Positions 10,875-20,671 of a stretch of 64,000 nt of DNA are shown piece after piece (position 1 is the first letter of the stretch; every line of letters begins with the position of its first letter). Origin of the DNA: Taxillus chinensis (Eukaryota; Streptophyta; Magnoliopsida; Santalales; Loranthaceae); NCBI GenBank assembly GCA_023512835.1, contig CM042088.1:3278078-3342077 (forward strand). Direction: 5' to 3'. A program made the position numbers and the translations under genes. Below the pieces are notes generated by a model. It was not told the DNA's origin and ran no database searches. It worked only from the letters and a program-made list of their open reading frames with translations.

Positions 10875-11987
10875 TCATGAGGTGGTGAAAGAGAGGGAAT
10901 CAACAATCTCCCTCTGAGTTGGATCAAAGTATGGTTTCAGTCTGTTGCCATTCACCCAAAATTTCTTGCCATCTTCAGCTTGGAGCTCAAAGCTCCCATA
11001 TGGCTTCTTATCAACTATCACAAAAGGTCCCATCCATTTGGACCTTAATTTTCCAGGAAATAGCCTTAACCTTGTGTTGAATGAGAGAACTTTCTATCCC
11101 AAGGTTAAAGGTTCATTGATTAATTTCCTATCATGCCATTTCTTAGTTCTTTCTTTATAAATTTTAGCACTTTCATATGCATCCATCCTGAACTCATCTA
11201 ATTCAATTAATTGAGTCATTTTAAGCTCTTTGGCCTCTTGTGGATCAAAATTTAACTTCCTCAAGGCCCAGTGAACCTTATGCTCTAATTCCACAGGTAA
11301 GTAACAAGCCTTCCCATAAAGAATACGGTAAGGTGACATCCCAATGGGAGTTTTATAGGCTGTCCTATATGCCCATAAGGCTTCATCAAGCCTTTGAGAC
11401 CAGTCTTTCCTATTTGCTCCAACAGTTTTCTCTAAAATGGCTTTAATCTCTCTGTTGGACACCTTTGCTTGTCCATTAGCTTGTGGGTGGTAAGCTAAAG
11501 ACTTCCTATAAGTTACCCCATATTTGTTCAACAACTTGTCAAACAATTTATTGCAGAAGTGACTACCCTCATCACTAATTATAGCCCTTGGTGTCCCAAA
11601 TCGGCTAAAGATGTTTCTGGTAAGGAAGTGAGTCACTACTCTAGCATCATTCACTCTGGTTGGTATAACTTCTACCCACTTTGACACATAATCCACAGCC
11701 AATAGGATATATGAATACCCATCAGAATTGGGGAATGGCCCCATAAAATCAATGCCCCATATATCAAAAATTTCAACTGGAAGAATTCCAGTTAATGACA
11801 TCTCATTCTTCCTAGACAGACCACCTACCCTTTGACATCTATCACAGGTTTTGATGTAGACATAGGTGTCTTTTACCATGTGAGGCCAATAGAAGCCACA
11901 CTGCATGATCTTAGCCACAGTTCTCTGCACCCCAAAGTGGCCCCCATAATGTGATGAATGACAATGGTATATTATGTCATCTATCTC
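10875..11987 (-). pseudogene. Element B integrase region of pol
   Basis: This is the C-terminal part of the single gag-pol frame. The catalytic core shows the D,D(35)E pattern: WGIDFMGPFP (first Asp), AIISDEGSHF (second Asp) and SNREIKAILEK (Glu). The zinc-binding N-terminus is partly visible as C-x2-C in YIKTCDRCQRVGG, with an HCHSSHYGGHFG segment before it. After the core comes a basic tail ending at TGA 10875-10877. A GPF(V)-type motif (WMGPFVIVDKK) is present and there is no chromodomain, as expected for Athila. One TAG at 11094-11096 cuts off the last ~73 codons. Otherwise the frame is open, so the enzyme is disabled only by that stop and those upstream. Confidence 0.9.
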
Positions 11988-12632
11988 CTACTCAAGGACA
12001 TACCTTCTAATTATTTGGTCTGAACACCTCCTATAGAGAATAGGGTCTTCCCAAATGTATTTCTTAGCATCCACTACCAACCTCTTTCGCTGATGGTAGT
12101 TCAATTGCTTGGGTATAAACCCAGTGGCTAAATAATTTGCTATATCAGCAAACCAAGGAAGCTGGTGCACCTCAAACAACTTCTCATCAGGAAAGTCATC
12201 TACAATGGGTAGAGACTTAGGTGCATTCTCCACACGGGAGAGGTGATCAGCCACAGAATTGAGGGCTCCCTTTATGTCTCTAATTTCAAGATCAAATTCC
12301 TGTAAAAGGAGTACCCACCTAATCAAGCGTGGCTTGGCTTCCTTTTTAGCAAATAAATATTTCAAAGCTGCATGATCAGTATAAACAATTACTTTAGACC
12401 CAAAAAGGTAGGGTCTAAACTTGTTGCAGCCATAAACCACGGCCAGCAACTCTTTTTCAGTGGTGATGTAGTTCTGTTGAGCATCATCTAAGGTCTTACT
12501 AGCATAGTAAATGACCATAAACACCTTATCACGTCTTTGCCCTAAGACTACCCCCACAGCATAATCACTTGTGTCACACATTAGCTCAAAAGGCTGAGCC
12601 CAGTCTGGTGTGACTATAACTGGTGCAGTGAC
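11988..12632 (-). pseudogene. Element B RNase H region of pol
   Basis: The Ty3/gypsy RNase H signature is clear: [14 protein letters not shown] (first acidic residue), [14 protein letters not shown] (Glu), [14 protein letters not shown] (Asp) and SVADHLSRV (last Asp). It degrades the RNA strand during reverse transcription. The segment is in frame with RT upstream and integrase downstream. It is bounded by in-frame TAA 12633-12635 and TAG 11988-11990, both internal to the ancestral polyprotein. Confidence 0.9.
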
Positions 12633-13871
12633 TTACTTACCCTTGAGGATGTTGAAAGCTTCTAAGCAATCTTCATTGAACTCAAAGCTTGTGTCCTTCT
12701 CTAATAGCCTACTCATGGGTTTTGCAATTTTAGAGAAGTCCTTAATGAATCTCCTATAAAAGCCAGCATGGCCAAGGAAACTTCTTACCCCTTTTTCATT
12801 TGTTGGAGGTGGCAAAGTCTCAATAGTGGAGATTTTTGCCTTGTGCACCTCCAAACCTTGTGAAGACACCTTGTGCCCTAGAACTATCCCCTCAGTTACC
12901 ATAAAATGGCATTTTTCCCAATTTAGGACTAGTTCCTTCTCCTCACATCTTTCTAAGACCACATCTAAATTTTTCAAACACTGTTGTTAGGAGGAACCAA
13001 ACACTGAAAAGTCATCCATGAAAACCTCCATGATCTCCTCCACCAAGCCTTGGAAAATGGCCATCATGCACCTTTGAAAGGTGGCAGGTGCATTGCATAG
13101 CCCAAATGGCATCCTCCTAAAAGCAAATGTGCCAAAGGGGCACGTTAAAGTGGTCTTTTCTTGGTCTTCGGGTTTAACCATGATCTGATTATACCCGGAG
13201 TATCCATCTAAAAAGCAGTAGTGACTATAGCCAGCTAACCTATCCAACATCTGGTCAATGAAAGGAAGGGGAAAGTGGTCCTTCCTGGTGGCCTTATTCA
13301 GCTTCCTATAGTCAACACACACTCTCCATCCCGTCACAGTCCGAGATGGGATCAATTCATTTTTCTCATTTTTAATCACTATCATACCCCCTTTCTTGGG
13401 CACAACATGCAATGGACTCACCCACTCACTATCTAGAATAGCATAAATTATACCTGCATTTTTCCATTTTAGAATTTCTTTTCTTACTACTTCTTTCATG
13501 GCAAGGTTTAATCTTCTTTGTCTTTCAGCTGTGGGTTTAAAGTCATCATTCATTAAAATTTTGTGCATACAAATCCCTGGACTTATACCCCTAATATCTT
13601 CAGTGTTCCACCCTAGGGCCTTTTTGTGTTTCCTAAGGATTTCTAGCAATTGAGTGCACTCTATATCATTTAAATTAGCAGCAACTATAACTGGAAATTT
13701 ATTTGTAGAGTCTAGAAATTCATACCTTAGGTGTCCAGGTAGTTCCTTTAGTTTTGGAACTGGAGGTATGTCCTCTTCCTTCTCCTCCTTTGCTTGCTCC
13801 AGAGAATTTGATGTTTGCTCATCCTCCTCAGCTGTCAAGTCCACTTCTTCATCTTGTTGAGCTTCTGTGAG
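12633..13871 (-). pseudogene. Element B reverse transcriptase region of pol
   Basis: RT motifs appear in order: SEWVSPLHVVPKKGG, VCVDYRKLNKATRKDHFPLP, FLDGYSGYNQI, TFAFRRMPFGLCNAPATFQR, the catalytic FMDD box (VFMDDFSVFG), then VLGHKVSSQGLEV and SFLGHAGFYRRFIKDFS of the thumb/connection. The FMDD form in place of YMDD/YVDD fits Athila relatives. One TAA (12987-12989) falls just after the FMDD box and another ends the segment at 12633. No frameshift occurs. The leading ~60 residues are acidic and Glu-rich, probably the protease-RT linker. Confidence 0.92.
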
Positions 13872-14498
13872 CTAGAGCACTCCATCATTTGCTGTTGTAA
13901 TTTCTTCTGCCAAAAAGTCTTCCACCAACTCCTCAAAATCTTCAACCCATAGGCAATCCTCTTCCTCTTGACCTTGTAAAGCCTTCCCCATATGGAAAAC
14001 TAAAGTCTCTTCATTAATTCTCAGAGTCAGTTGCCCTTGAGCCACATCTATCAATGCACACCCTGTTATGAGAAACGGTCTTCCAAGGAGGAGCTGAACT
14101 CCTCTATCTTCTTCCATTTCCAAAACTACAAAGTCTGCTGGAAAAATGAAGGAGCCCACCTTAACTAATACATCTTCAATGATTCCTTCAGGTCTTCCAG
14201 TGGACCGGTCTGCAAACTGCAATGAGATGGAAGTTGGCTTCATTCCTGTGAGCCCAAGCTGCTTGTACAAAGCAAAAGAGATCAAATTTATGCTGGCCCC
14301 TAAATCACATGAAGCCTGCTGCTGCGGTGCATTACCAATCACACAAGGGAGGTTAAAACTGCCCGGATCTTTATGCTTGGTGGGCAAGCTCTTTTGAACA
14401 ACACTACTCACCTCATTAGTGATAGCCACCGTCTCATGATCCCCATACCTTCTCTTCTTTTTCACAAAATCTTTGATATATTTTCTGTACCTAGGCAT
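13872..14498 (-). pseudogene. Element B aspartic protease region
   Basis: A retropepsin-like domain contains CDLGASINLIS at the active-site position. Many Athila elements likewise show D-x-GA rather than the DTGA seen in the Tekay elements here. A second conserved block LLLGRPFL follows, typical of the family. The segment lies between two in-frame stops (TAG 14499-14501 before it, TAG 13872-13874 after it) and is in the same frame as gag and RT. Role: polyprotein maturation. Confidence 0.85.
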
Positions 14499-15014
14499 CT
14501 ACTCCAAAACTTCCACAAATGGGATATTAATTTCAAGCCGCTTGAATAAACTCAGGAAGCGCTCATACTCTTCCTCAACCCTCTGATTTCTCATCCGCTG
14601 AGGAAATGGCATGTTAGGCCTGAGCTCTTGCCTTTGTTCTTCAACTATTTTGCCTTTAGTCAGCTGTTGTTCCTTCTTGTCTTGCAACCTTTCTTCTTCT
14701 TTATCTGATTTTCCTTGGTCATCAGCTTCCAAGGGTCTGCTTTGTTCTTCTGGAATAGCCCTTTTCTTAGGCTCTTCAGCTTCCTTCAATGCTTTCCCAC
14801 TCCTTAGAGTGATAGCCTTGCAACTCTCCTTGGGGTTTACCTCAGTGTCACTCGGAAAAGTGTTGGTTAGCACCCTTTGATTAGCATTCTGTGCCATACT
14901 CACGAGTAACTTCTCCATATTCTTAATTGAAGACTCCATACTGCCTACCCTTTCCTTCAAATCACCCACCTCTCTTCTAGCTGTCTCATCCTCATGCTGA
15001 TATGTTCTTCTTTG
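14499..15014 (-). pseudogene. Element B gag-protease linker
   Basis: A charged segment (Glu/Lys/Gln-rich; KEEERLQDKKEQQ) starts with a predicted coiled-coil stretch (GDLKERVGSMESSIKNMEKL). It links capsid to protease. No zinc knuckle (C-x2-C-x4-H-x4-C) is visible, as usual for Athila Gag. The block from GDLKERVG to CKAIT is the only gag/pol part clearly retained in element C. Both borders are in-frame stops (15015 TAG, 14499 TAG). Confidence 0.75.
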
Positions 15015-16286
15015 CTACTGAGGCTGAGGCTGTTGTTGCTCGAATCCAGGAGGTGGATGTAAGAAATTATCAGAAGCATACGGATTTTGCTTCATCCCTG
15101 GAGGCACATATTTATACTGAGCTGATGTATCTCCCCCTCGGTTCTGATTCTTCTGATATCCCTGAGATTGTTGTTGGTTATGATTGTACCCTTGTCCTTG
15201 TTGATGAGGATAAAATTGCTGCTTCTGGTACAAGCCTTTCCCTCCAACATAATTTGCATCTTCAGCACCACTCCATCCTTGCTCAGCTACTAGTGAGGCG
15301 TGTTGTGATCCTCCAACTTTAAGAGCCAACACTTCCATGCTTTTTGCTAAAGCTTGGATCTGCCCTTGCATATCATTGGAGGGAGTATCAACTGAAGATA
15401 TCTTCTCCCTTGGCCTTGAAGTGCGAACGTTAGACCACTGCCAATCAGCCAATGACAGTCTCTCCAAGAGTTCTGCTGCGGCATCAGGCTCTAAATTCAT
15501 CAAACAACCTCCAGCAGCTGCATTCACCTTGTCTTGTGAGTGAGATTGAAGACCAGTGTAGAAAGATTCAATTTGAATCCATTGGGGTATTCCATGGTCA
15601 GGGCATCTTCTCACCAAATCTTTAAAGCGCTCCCAGGCTTCATGAAGAGTCTCCATCTCATCTTGCCTAAATCTACTAATTTCCCCTCTGAGCTGGATCA
15701 CCTTGGAAGGGGGAAAATACTTAGACATGAATTTAGTCTGCATCTCCTCCCAAGTATTTATTGAACCTGTTGGTAAATTGTTAAACCACCCAAGAGCTCT
15801 ATCCCTTAAGGAGAAAGGGAAAAGCCTTAGCTTTATTGCCTCCTCCGACACATTGTTGATCTTTATGGTGTCACACATCAGGTAGAACCTCATCAAATGC
15901 TGGTGTGGATCGTCCACTGCTGTTCCTCCAAAAGCGTTGTTGCTCACCATATTAATTAATGCCGGCTTCAGCTCAAAACTATTTGCTTGAACTCTTGTTT
16001 GCCTAATCCCAGAATAATGATCTGACATCATCGGTCTCGCATAGTCTAAGAAGGTTCTGGGCATAAACCTACTACCCTCTTCTTCTGGATATTGGCCATT
16101 GTAATTGGCCCCTCCTTGCGGTGCACCACCATCAGGCCTTAAATCTGCCATCAATTCACCTACTGAATGCTCTAAGCCTTGCAGTGCTTCTTTAGCCTCT
16201 CGTGCTGCTTCCCTAGCTGCTCTGCGACGAGCTCTGAACAATCTTTCAGGTTCCCGATTAAATGGTATAAACTCATGTCTTGGCAT
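15015..16286 (-). pseudogene. Element B Gag (capsid) region
   Basis: The capsid-type Retrotrans_gag domain is recognisable: FYLMCDTIKINNVSEEAIKL, FPFSLRDRALGWFNNLP, TWEEMQTKFMSKYFPPSKV and ETLHEAWERFKDLVRRCPDHG. A Gln/Pro/Gly/Tyr-rich tail follows. The start chosen is ATG 16284-16286 (MPRHEFIPFNREPE); the two codons before it follow a stop and are not ATG. The N-terminus is Arg/Ala-rich and helical. The frame is open to TAG 15015-15017, which is itself in frame with the rest of pol, so ancestrally gag-pol was probably one ~1,800-codon frame. Confidence 0.9.
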
Positions 16287-16487
16287 GCACAACTAGGAAT
16301 TCCTCAAACACTAGGTGTATGTTCCTGTAAAACAACAAGAACACACCCAGTAGCTCCGAACAATGCAAAATAAACAAATAAAGAACACAAAATAACAGAA
16401 AATAAAAGACAAAATAAAACACCAAGATCAGAATTCAAACAATTTCACTCAATGTTGATTTTAAAAACTAACTAGTTAACCGTTAAA

Positions 16488-16505
16488 TCCCCGGCAACGG
16501 CGCCA
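16488..16505 (-). other. Element B primer binding site (tRNA-Asp type)
   Basis: The minus strand reads TGGCGCCGTTGCCGGGGA, three bases inside the 5' LTR. This is the tRNA-Asp-complementary site reported for Athila elements. The same 18 bases occur in element C at 26431-26448. The rest of 16287-16508 is untranslated leader. Confidence 0.9.
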
Positions 16506-16508
16506 ATT

Positions 16509-18006
16509 TGACAGACAGATTTTTAGCCTCTCTAAAGAGCTAGCTAATGTCGTTAAATCTCTCTTCAAGATAATGAATTCCCTAAGTTTGCACTAAAATA
16601 ATAGCAGCAAGCAAGGGGTCGAACCCACAGGGATTAGCCTAGTTTTCTAGTTTTTAAATCAAAACACCCAATTACTCTTGCCCTATAAAATGTCTTGGCA
16701 AAAAGTTTTCTTTTTTATAACTAAAGATCTAATTTTTATCTGGTTTTCTAAATAAACAAAGAAAGCAAATTGATTTTAGGATTAAGATTCAAGGATTAAA
16801 GGCATCTAGGATCACAATTTCACCTCCCTATGTTATCTCTACTGATTCATGGTATTGGGGTTGTTTAATTGAAAACATGCTAAACATAAGCCAAGGAACT
16901 ACAAATGGTCATTGAAGTCCTTTTAAGTGTTGTATGTCTGAATGGTCATCAAAATATACACATGCAAAGCCAATGAATCCTACTTGCAAAAGGATAATGT
17001 TCACACCAATTACAAATAAGTTATGAATCTCAATCTGCCCCAGACTAGAGCTAAAAATCCTAGGTGTATACTTCCTAGAGATAGAAGAATAAGAACAGAT
17101 TCATAAAACATGTAAAACTCAATCATCCAAATCCAATATTCATAAATTCAGCACAGCAACAGGGGGGCTACATTGCTCCCCTAGATTAAAAGACTACTCA
17201 CGCATGATTACAAGCAAACACAAAGCAGAAAAGCTCAACATCTTCTTCTTATCCACGCGCACAGCAAAGCTTCAACCCAAGTTTCCAAAATCCGCAACGG
17301 CTGCGATGGTTGCTCTCCTAGGTCAGGAACAGCCTCCAAAACGTCTCTCTCTCTCTAAAACGTGTAGAATGAATTGCACCACACCTTTGGACGTGTAGAG
17401 CCTCTATTTATAGAGAATGGATGGGCCTTGATGTGTGTTATAAAGTGTACCCTAGCCCATCTATCAAAACGACGTAGTTTTGATAAATGACACTACAAAC
17501 TTTAAAATCTCTCAATCCAAGTACAATATGGACAAGGCCCTTTAGGAAAGAATGATCAGCATAGAAAAACGACTGGATCGGTGCAAAAATATGGCTGCAC
17601 GTCAATTTGAACGTCATATGCCCAATTGGCGTGCACCTCCAAATTAGCTGAAATTCTTCCCCAAGCTTCCTTGAATCTTGTGGAGGGCAGATAAACAAAA
17701 ATATGCTTGCACGCCATTTCAGTCCAATTGGCGTTCACGTCCGATTGCTCTGAAACTTCTGTGGGAGATAGAGGATATCATGCTGACAAATGTTTGTTCT
17801 GCACGCCAATTGGTTTGAGGCCATATACATGGTCCAAAGTGATCTCCAAAACCTACCAAAATAGCTTAAAAATGCATATATTTGCAAATAGCATCTTCCT
17901 AGGGGTTAGAGCAGATATATGTGAAATATAATACAATAAGACTCTAATCATGCTCTTAAACTCCCTAAATAAACACTAGAATAACGGCATAAAATGCACG
18001 TTATCA
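16509..18006 (-). mobile_element. Element B 5' LTR (1,498 bp)
   Basis: This is the promoter LTR of element B, ending at 18006 beside the GATAT duplication. The TATA box on the minus strand is at 17405-17413. The palindromic motif region is at about 17590-17815 and the B-box-like sequence at 16615-16625. It is about 98% identical to the 3' LTR, with changes mostly C/T or G/A. Confidence 0.93.
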
Positions 18007-18011
18007 GATAT

Positions 18012-18733
18012 CCTATCAGATCAAGCCTCTACGCATCGACTTCAAGATGTGCAAGCATATTCTACAACTGAGCCTTTGAGCATCAAGGTTCGAAAGCATC
18101 CAACATTCTCTGAGCTCCAGAGCATTAAGAGTCCAAGATTACCAAACAAGCAGCCAAAATCTGCCATCAAGTCCTTAAGCCTCAAGATTCAAACAATCAG
18201 GCATTCTCTCCAACCTAGATAGAATTGTCCATTGATATTTCCATACCCTCAAATCATTGTAAGACCAAGTTGGCAGCTACACTTAGATAGTTCAGATGAA
18301 CTTTGGAGGGCCTCCCCACGAAAGCTTTTACCTCTCTTAAGAAAGAAAACAAGTGGTGATTCTACATTACATATTCATGTTTAAAAAAACAAATCATTTT
18401 CAACAAAATTTTATTTTCAAAACTCAACAGCTTTGTGTGCGTTGTTTTCAATAAAATGTTTATGCCTAGTTGAGTTTCTCAGGGTGTCACTTAGCAAAGA
18501 TGCCTTGACCAAGCAAGAAAAGGTTCCCCGACTGAAGCCAAAGCTACCATCCTGGAGTACAATGACCTCCTAGCAAGGTTCAATTGATTCAGAAAAGCTC
18601 TCTTGGGCCTACCAACATTTTAAAGAAAACAAGCAAGCCTCCACAGCAGTCGAAGCACCCTCAATTAAAAGTTTTCCAAATGAAATCTGAATCTCATTCC
18701 CTAACAAACTCGGATGAATTCCGGTGATGACAT
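18012..18733. other. continuation of the DNA that element B inserted into
   Basis: This is the right flank of the B insertion, non-coding in all frames. It ends in ATTCCGGTGATGACA, resembling the last ~15 bases of family-O LTRs (ATTCCGTTGATGACA at 2314-2328). It may therefore be the end of a diverged relative of that family, or of the 3' LTR belonging to 1-4777. The rest of the stretch does not visibly match, so the link is weak. Confidence 0.3.
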
Positions 18734-19100
18734 GTAGGTTTCAGACTGGGAAAAAAGAGCAAAAAATGGTGCAATTGGGCTACTTGGTCGACTAAAAAGC
18801 AACAAAATATTTAAATGATATTATTAGTTTAAATATTAATACATTTTTAATCAAATAATATTTGATTGGATCACCTAATCATAAATCAACTTATTAATAA
18901 ATTTAAAACTAAATTTGAATCTAATTAATTTTTATTTTATATCAAAATAGTAATAGTACATTTAGTTTTTATTATAATACAAATATATATACTTTGTAAT
19001 TACATTTATTTTTAAAATAAAGCATGCATTATTTATTAATATAAATAATTATAATTATAACTATAATTATTATTACTATTATTTATATGTGACATAATAA

Positions 19101-19156
<56 letters not shown>

Positions 19157-19182
19157 TTTACATAAGCTTAAACAACGATATT
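18734..19182. other. AT-rich non-coding DNA
   Basis: Strongly AT-rich sequence with no gene. It includes an (AT)n run at 19102-19154. It may be original intergenic DNA outside the nest. Confidence 0.6.
19102..19154. repeat. (AT)n microsatellite
   Basis: An uninterrupted alternating TA/AT tract of about 53 bases in AT-rich DNA. Confidence 0.95.
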
Positions 19183-19250
19183 GAGTTAGCCTGATAGTTT
19201 AGCAGCTATCCAGGCATGGGTGAGGTCCTGGGTTCAAAACTTAGTAGCAG
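19183..19250 (+). other. possible tRNA-derived SINE head
   Basis: It contains GGTTCAAAACT (19231-19241), close to the pol III B-box consensus, preceded by 'gtgaggtcctg' as in many plant SINE heads. A plausible but weak A-box (TAGCCTGATAG) lies about 40 bases upstream. No intact tRNA cloverleaf is visible, so it is not a functional tRNA gene. The 3' end of a SINE was not defined. Confidence 0.35.
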
Positions 19251-19264
19251 CATTTCATTTTGCA

Positions 19265-19515
19265 GGAATTTTCGCTGGGCACTGGGTTGGGCTTGGCTGG
19301 GGTGGGCTGGGGCCGTTGGGTGCTGGGGCGGGCTTGGATGGGTAGTGGTGGGCTGGACGCACGCTAGGTTAGGCTGGGTTGGGCGTTGTGGGCTGGGTTG
19401 GATGTACGCTGATGCGGATTCCCTGCCCTGCCCCATGCCCCATTGGGGCGGGGATGGGCCATATCCCCGTTATTGTGGATGGGGACGGGGCAATCCAAAA
19501 CCCGCCCCCACCCCA
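19265..19515. repeat. GC-rich low-complexity patch with short palindromes
   Basis: 'gggctggg' motifs are repeated at 19280-19400. A G/C-run segment follows that includes the palindrome GCCCCATTGGGGC near 19435-19448 and 'gatggggacggggca'. It is sharply different in composition from the AT-rich flank. It may be the body of the SINE-like element or a separate short repeat. Open frames across it are low-complexity and not credible genes. Confidence 0.45.
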
Positions 19516-19535
19516 TTGCTATCTCTAAGTGCACA

Positions 19536-20500
19536 TGTATAAGGATCCATATTTGGTTAGGGCTGAGAGATAGCCTTTCACTAATGTTGAAAACATCTAG
19601 ATGGTATTATGGCCGTCAATATGAGCATTTTGGTAATACTTGGGCCCGATTCTGGGTTGGGGGCCCGAGTGGCCCGATTGTTGACTTTCTCGGGTTTTGT
19701 TGGTTGACCTTGCATTTAAGTGGTCACTCGGGTTGGAAAACATCTGGATAATGATGTGCTTGTCATTTCGAGCATTTTGATCATGGTAGAGCTCAATTTG
19801 GAGTTTGTGACCCCAGAAGGTCATTTATGATTTTTGGGTCTTTATTAATTAAGGAATATCCAGAAATATAAATATGAGGAAAAGAAAGCGAGCTTCCAGA
19901 TTTTGCTATCGCATTGGCGCGTTTGAGAGAGAGAGAGAGGAGGAGGAGGAGAGTTTAGAACTTGAAGAGATTGGAGCCATGGTTGGGCGATTTGTGGCTA
20001 TCCGATTCGTGATAGTACCTCCAAGTAGGTGATTCTATCTCTTTACATGAATCCTAGTGGGTAATGCATGCATGATCTGGGTGAAATCATGAATTTGGGA
20101 ATGAACCCTAGGTTTAGGGAAAACTCAATTTTGGGTTGAATCTTGTGACTTAAGTGCATAATATGCGATTAAAACCTAATATGTAGTATTGGGTATGAGT
20201 TTTATGAGGTTTTGGAGGGTTTGTAAGGGTTTGGGGGTCGTTGGGTTGAATCCATATGAGAAATGGGCTAAAACAACGATGAACAGTAACCTTAACGACT
20301 GTAAGGTTGAGTTGAGGACTCGAGGGAGCCTCAAGGTAGCGAACACTCGATGGAATCGACTCTGGAATTGTGTGTTTTGAATGTGTAGTTCGAAGGTTCG
20401 AAGGGTGGTTCGAAGAAGAAATTTGAAGCAAAGTTCCGAAGTACAATTTTGAAGGACTATTTACATTATAAACCTTTATGCCTCTTTACATTTAAGTATT
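19536..20500 (+). mobile_element. LTR H: 5' part of an F-like Tekay LTR, cut by G
   Basis: It starts TGTATAAGGATCC and matches the F LTR (35456-37713) in order. Shared landmarks are 'cttgggcccgattc', 'cccgattgttgact', 'catttcgagc', the TATA region 'aaatataaata' near 19868, GA-rich leader 'gagagagagagagg', 'aaccctaggtttaggg', 'aaacctaatat' and the start of a TTCGAAGG array near 20390-20450. It breaks off at 20500 ('aagtatt') where LTR G begins. Its remainder should lie right of the window. Confidence 0.85.
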
Positions 20501-20671
20501 TGTCACGCCCCGAAATTCCAACCAGTGACGGTTCGTGACTCCTTTCACCCACCTGGTGGCCAAGGGGTTGAATTAAACAATACCACACAAAACATTACAA
20601 CCAAACACAACAAGCATCCATAAGTCAAACCACATGTTTATTAATATTTGAAAACTCTATTACATCATTCT
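20501..20671 (-). mobile_element. LTR G, segment 1 (Tekay-like, E-related)
   Basis: It begins TGTCACGCCCCGAAATTCC, the minus-strand end of an LTR related to that of E. It is interrupted after 171 bases by element D, whose target duplication ATTCT is at 20667-20671 and again at 59154-59158. It was inserted into LTR H. Confidence 0.8.

Larger units (their letters stand above)
4778..18006 (-). mobile_element. Element B: complete Athila-like Ty3/gypsy retrotransposon
   Basis: A 13.2 kb element is bounded by LTRs that read TGATAACG...TCTGTCA on the minus strand. It is flanked by a perfect 5-base target duplication GATAT (4773-4777 and 18007-18011). The order along the minus strand is 5' LTR, tRNA-Asp-type primer site, gag-pro-RT-RNaseH-integrase in one frame, a conserved hairpin, an internal promoter region, ORF3, a 1.5 kb untranslated tail and 3' LTR. 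By eye the two LTRs differ at about 30 of ~1,497 positions, mostly transitions, so insertion was recent. There is no chromodomain, and an extra gene lies downstream of integrase. Both features fit the Athila lineage. Coding is disabled by seven stops in gag-pol, and by two stops and one frameshift in ORF3. Confidence 0.93.

Noticed and set aside
10875..16286. Programmed stop-codon readthrough in gag-pol of B
   Set aside because: Seven stops spread across capsid, linker, protease, RT, RNase H and integrase cannot plausibly all be read through; mutation is simpler.
19183..19250. Functional tRNA gene
   Set aside because: Only a B-box-like motif and a weak A-box are present; acceptor and anticodon stems cannot be paired.
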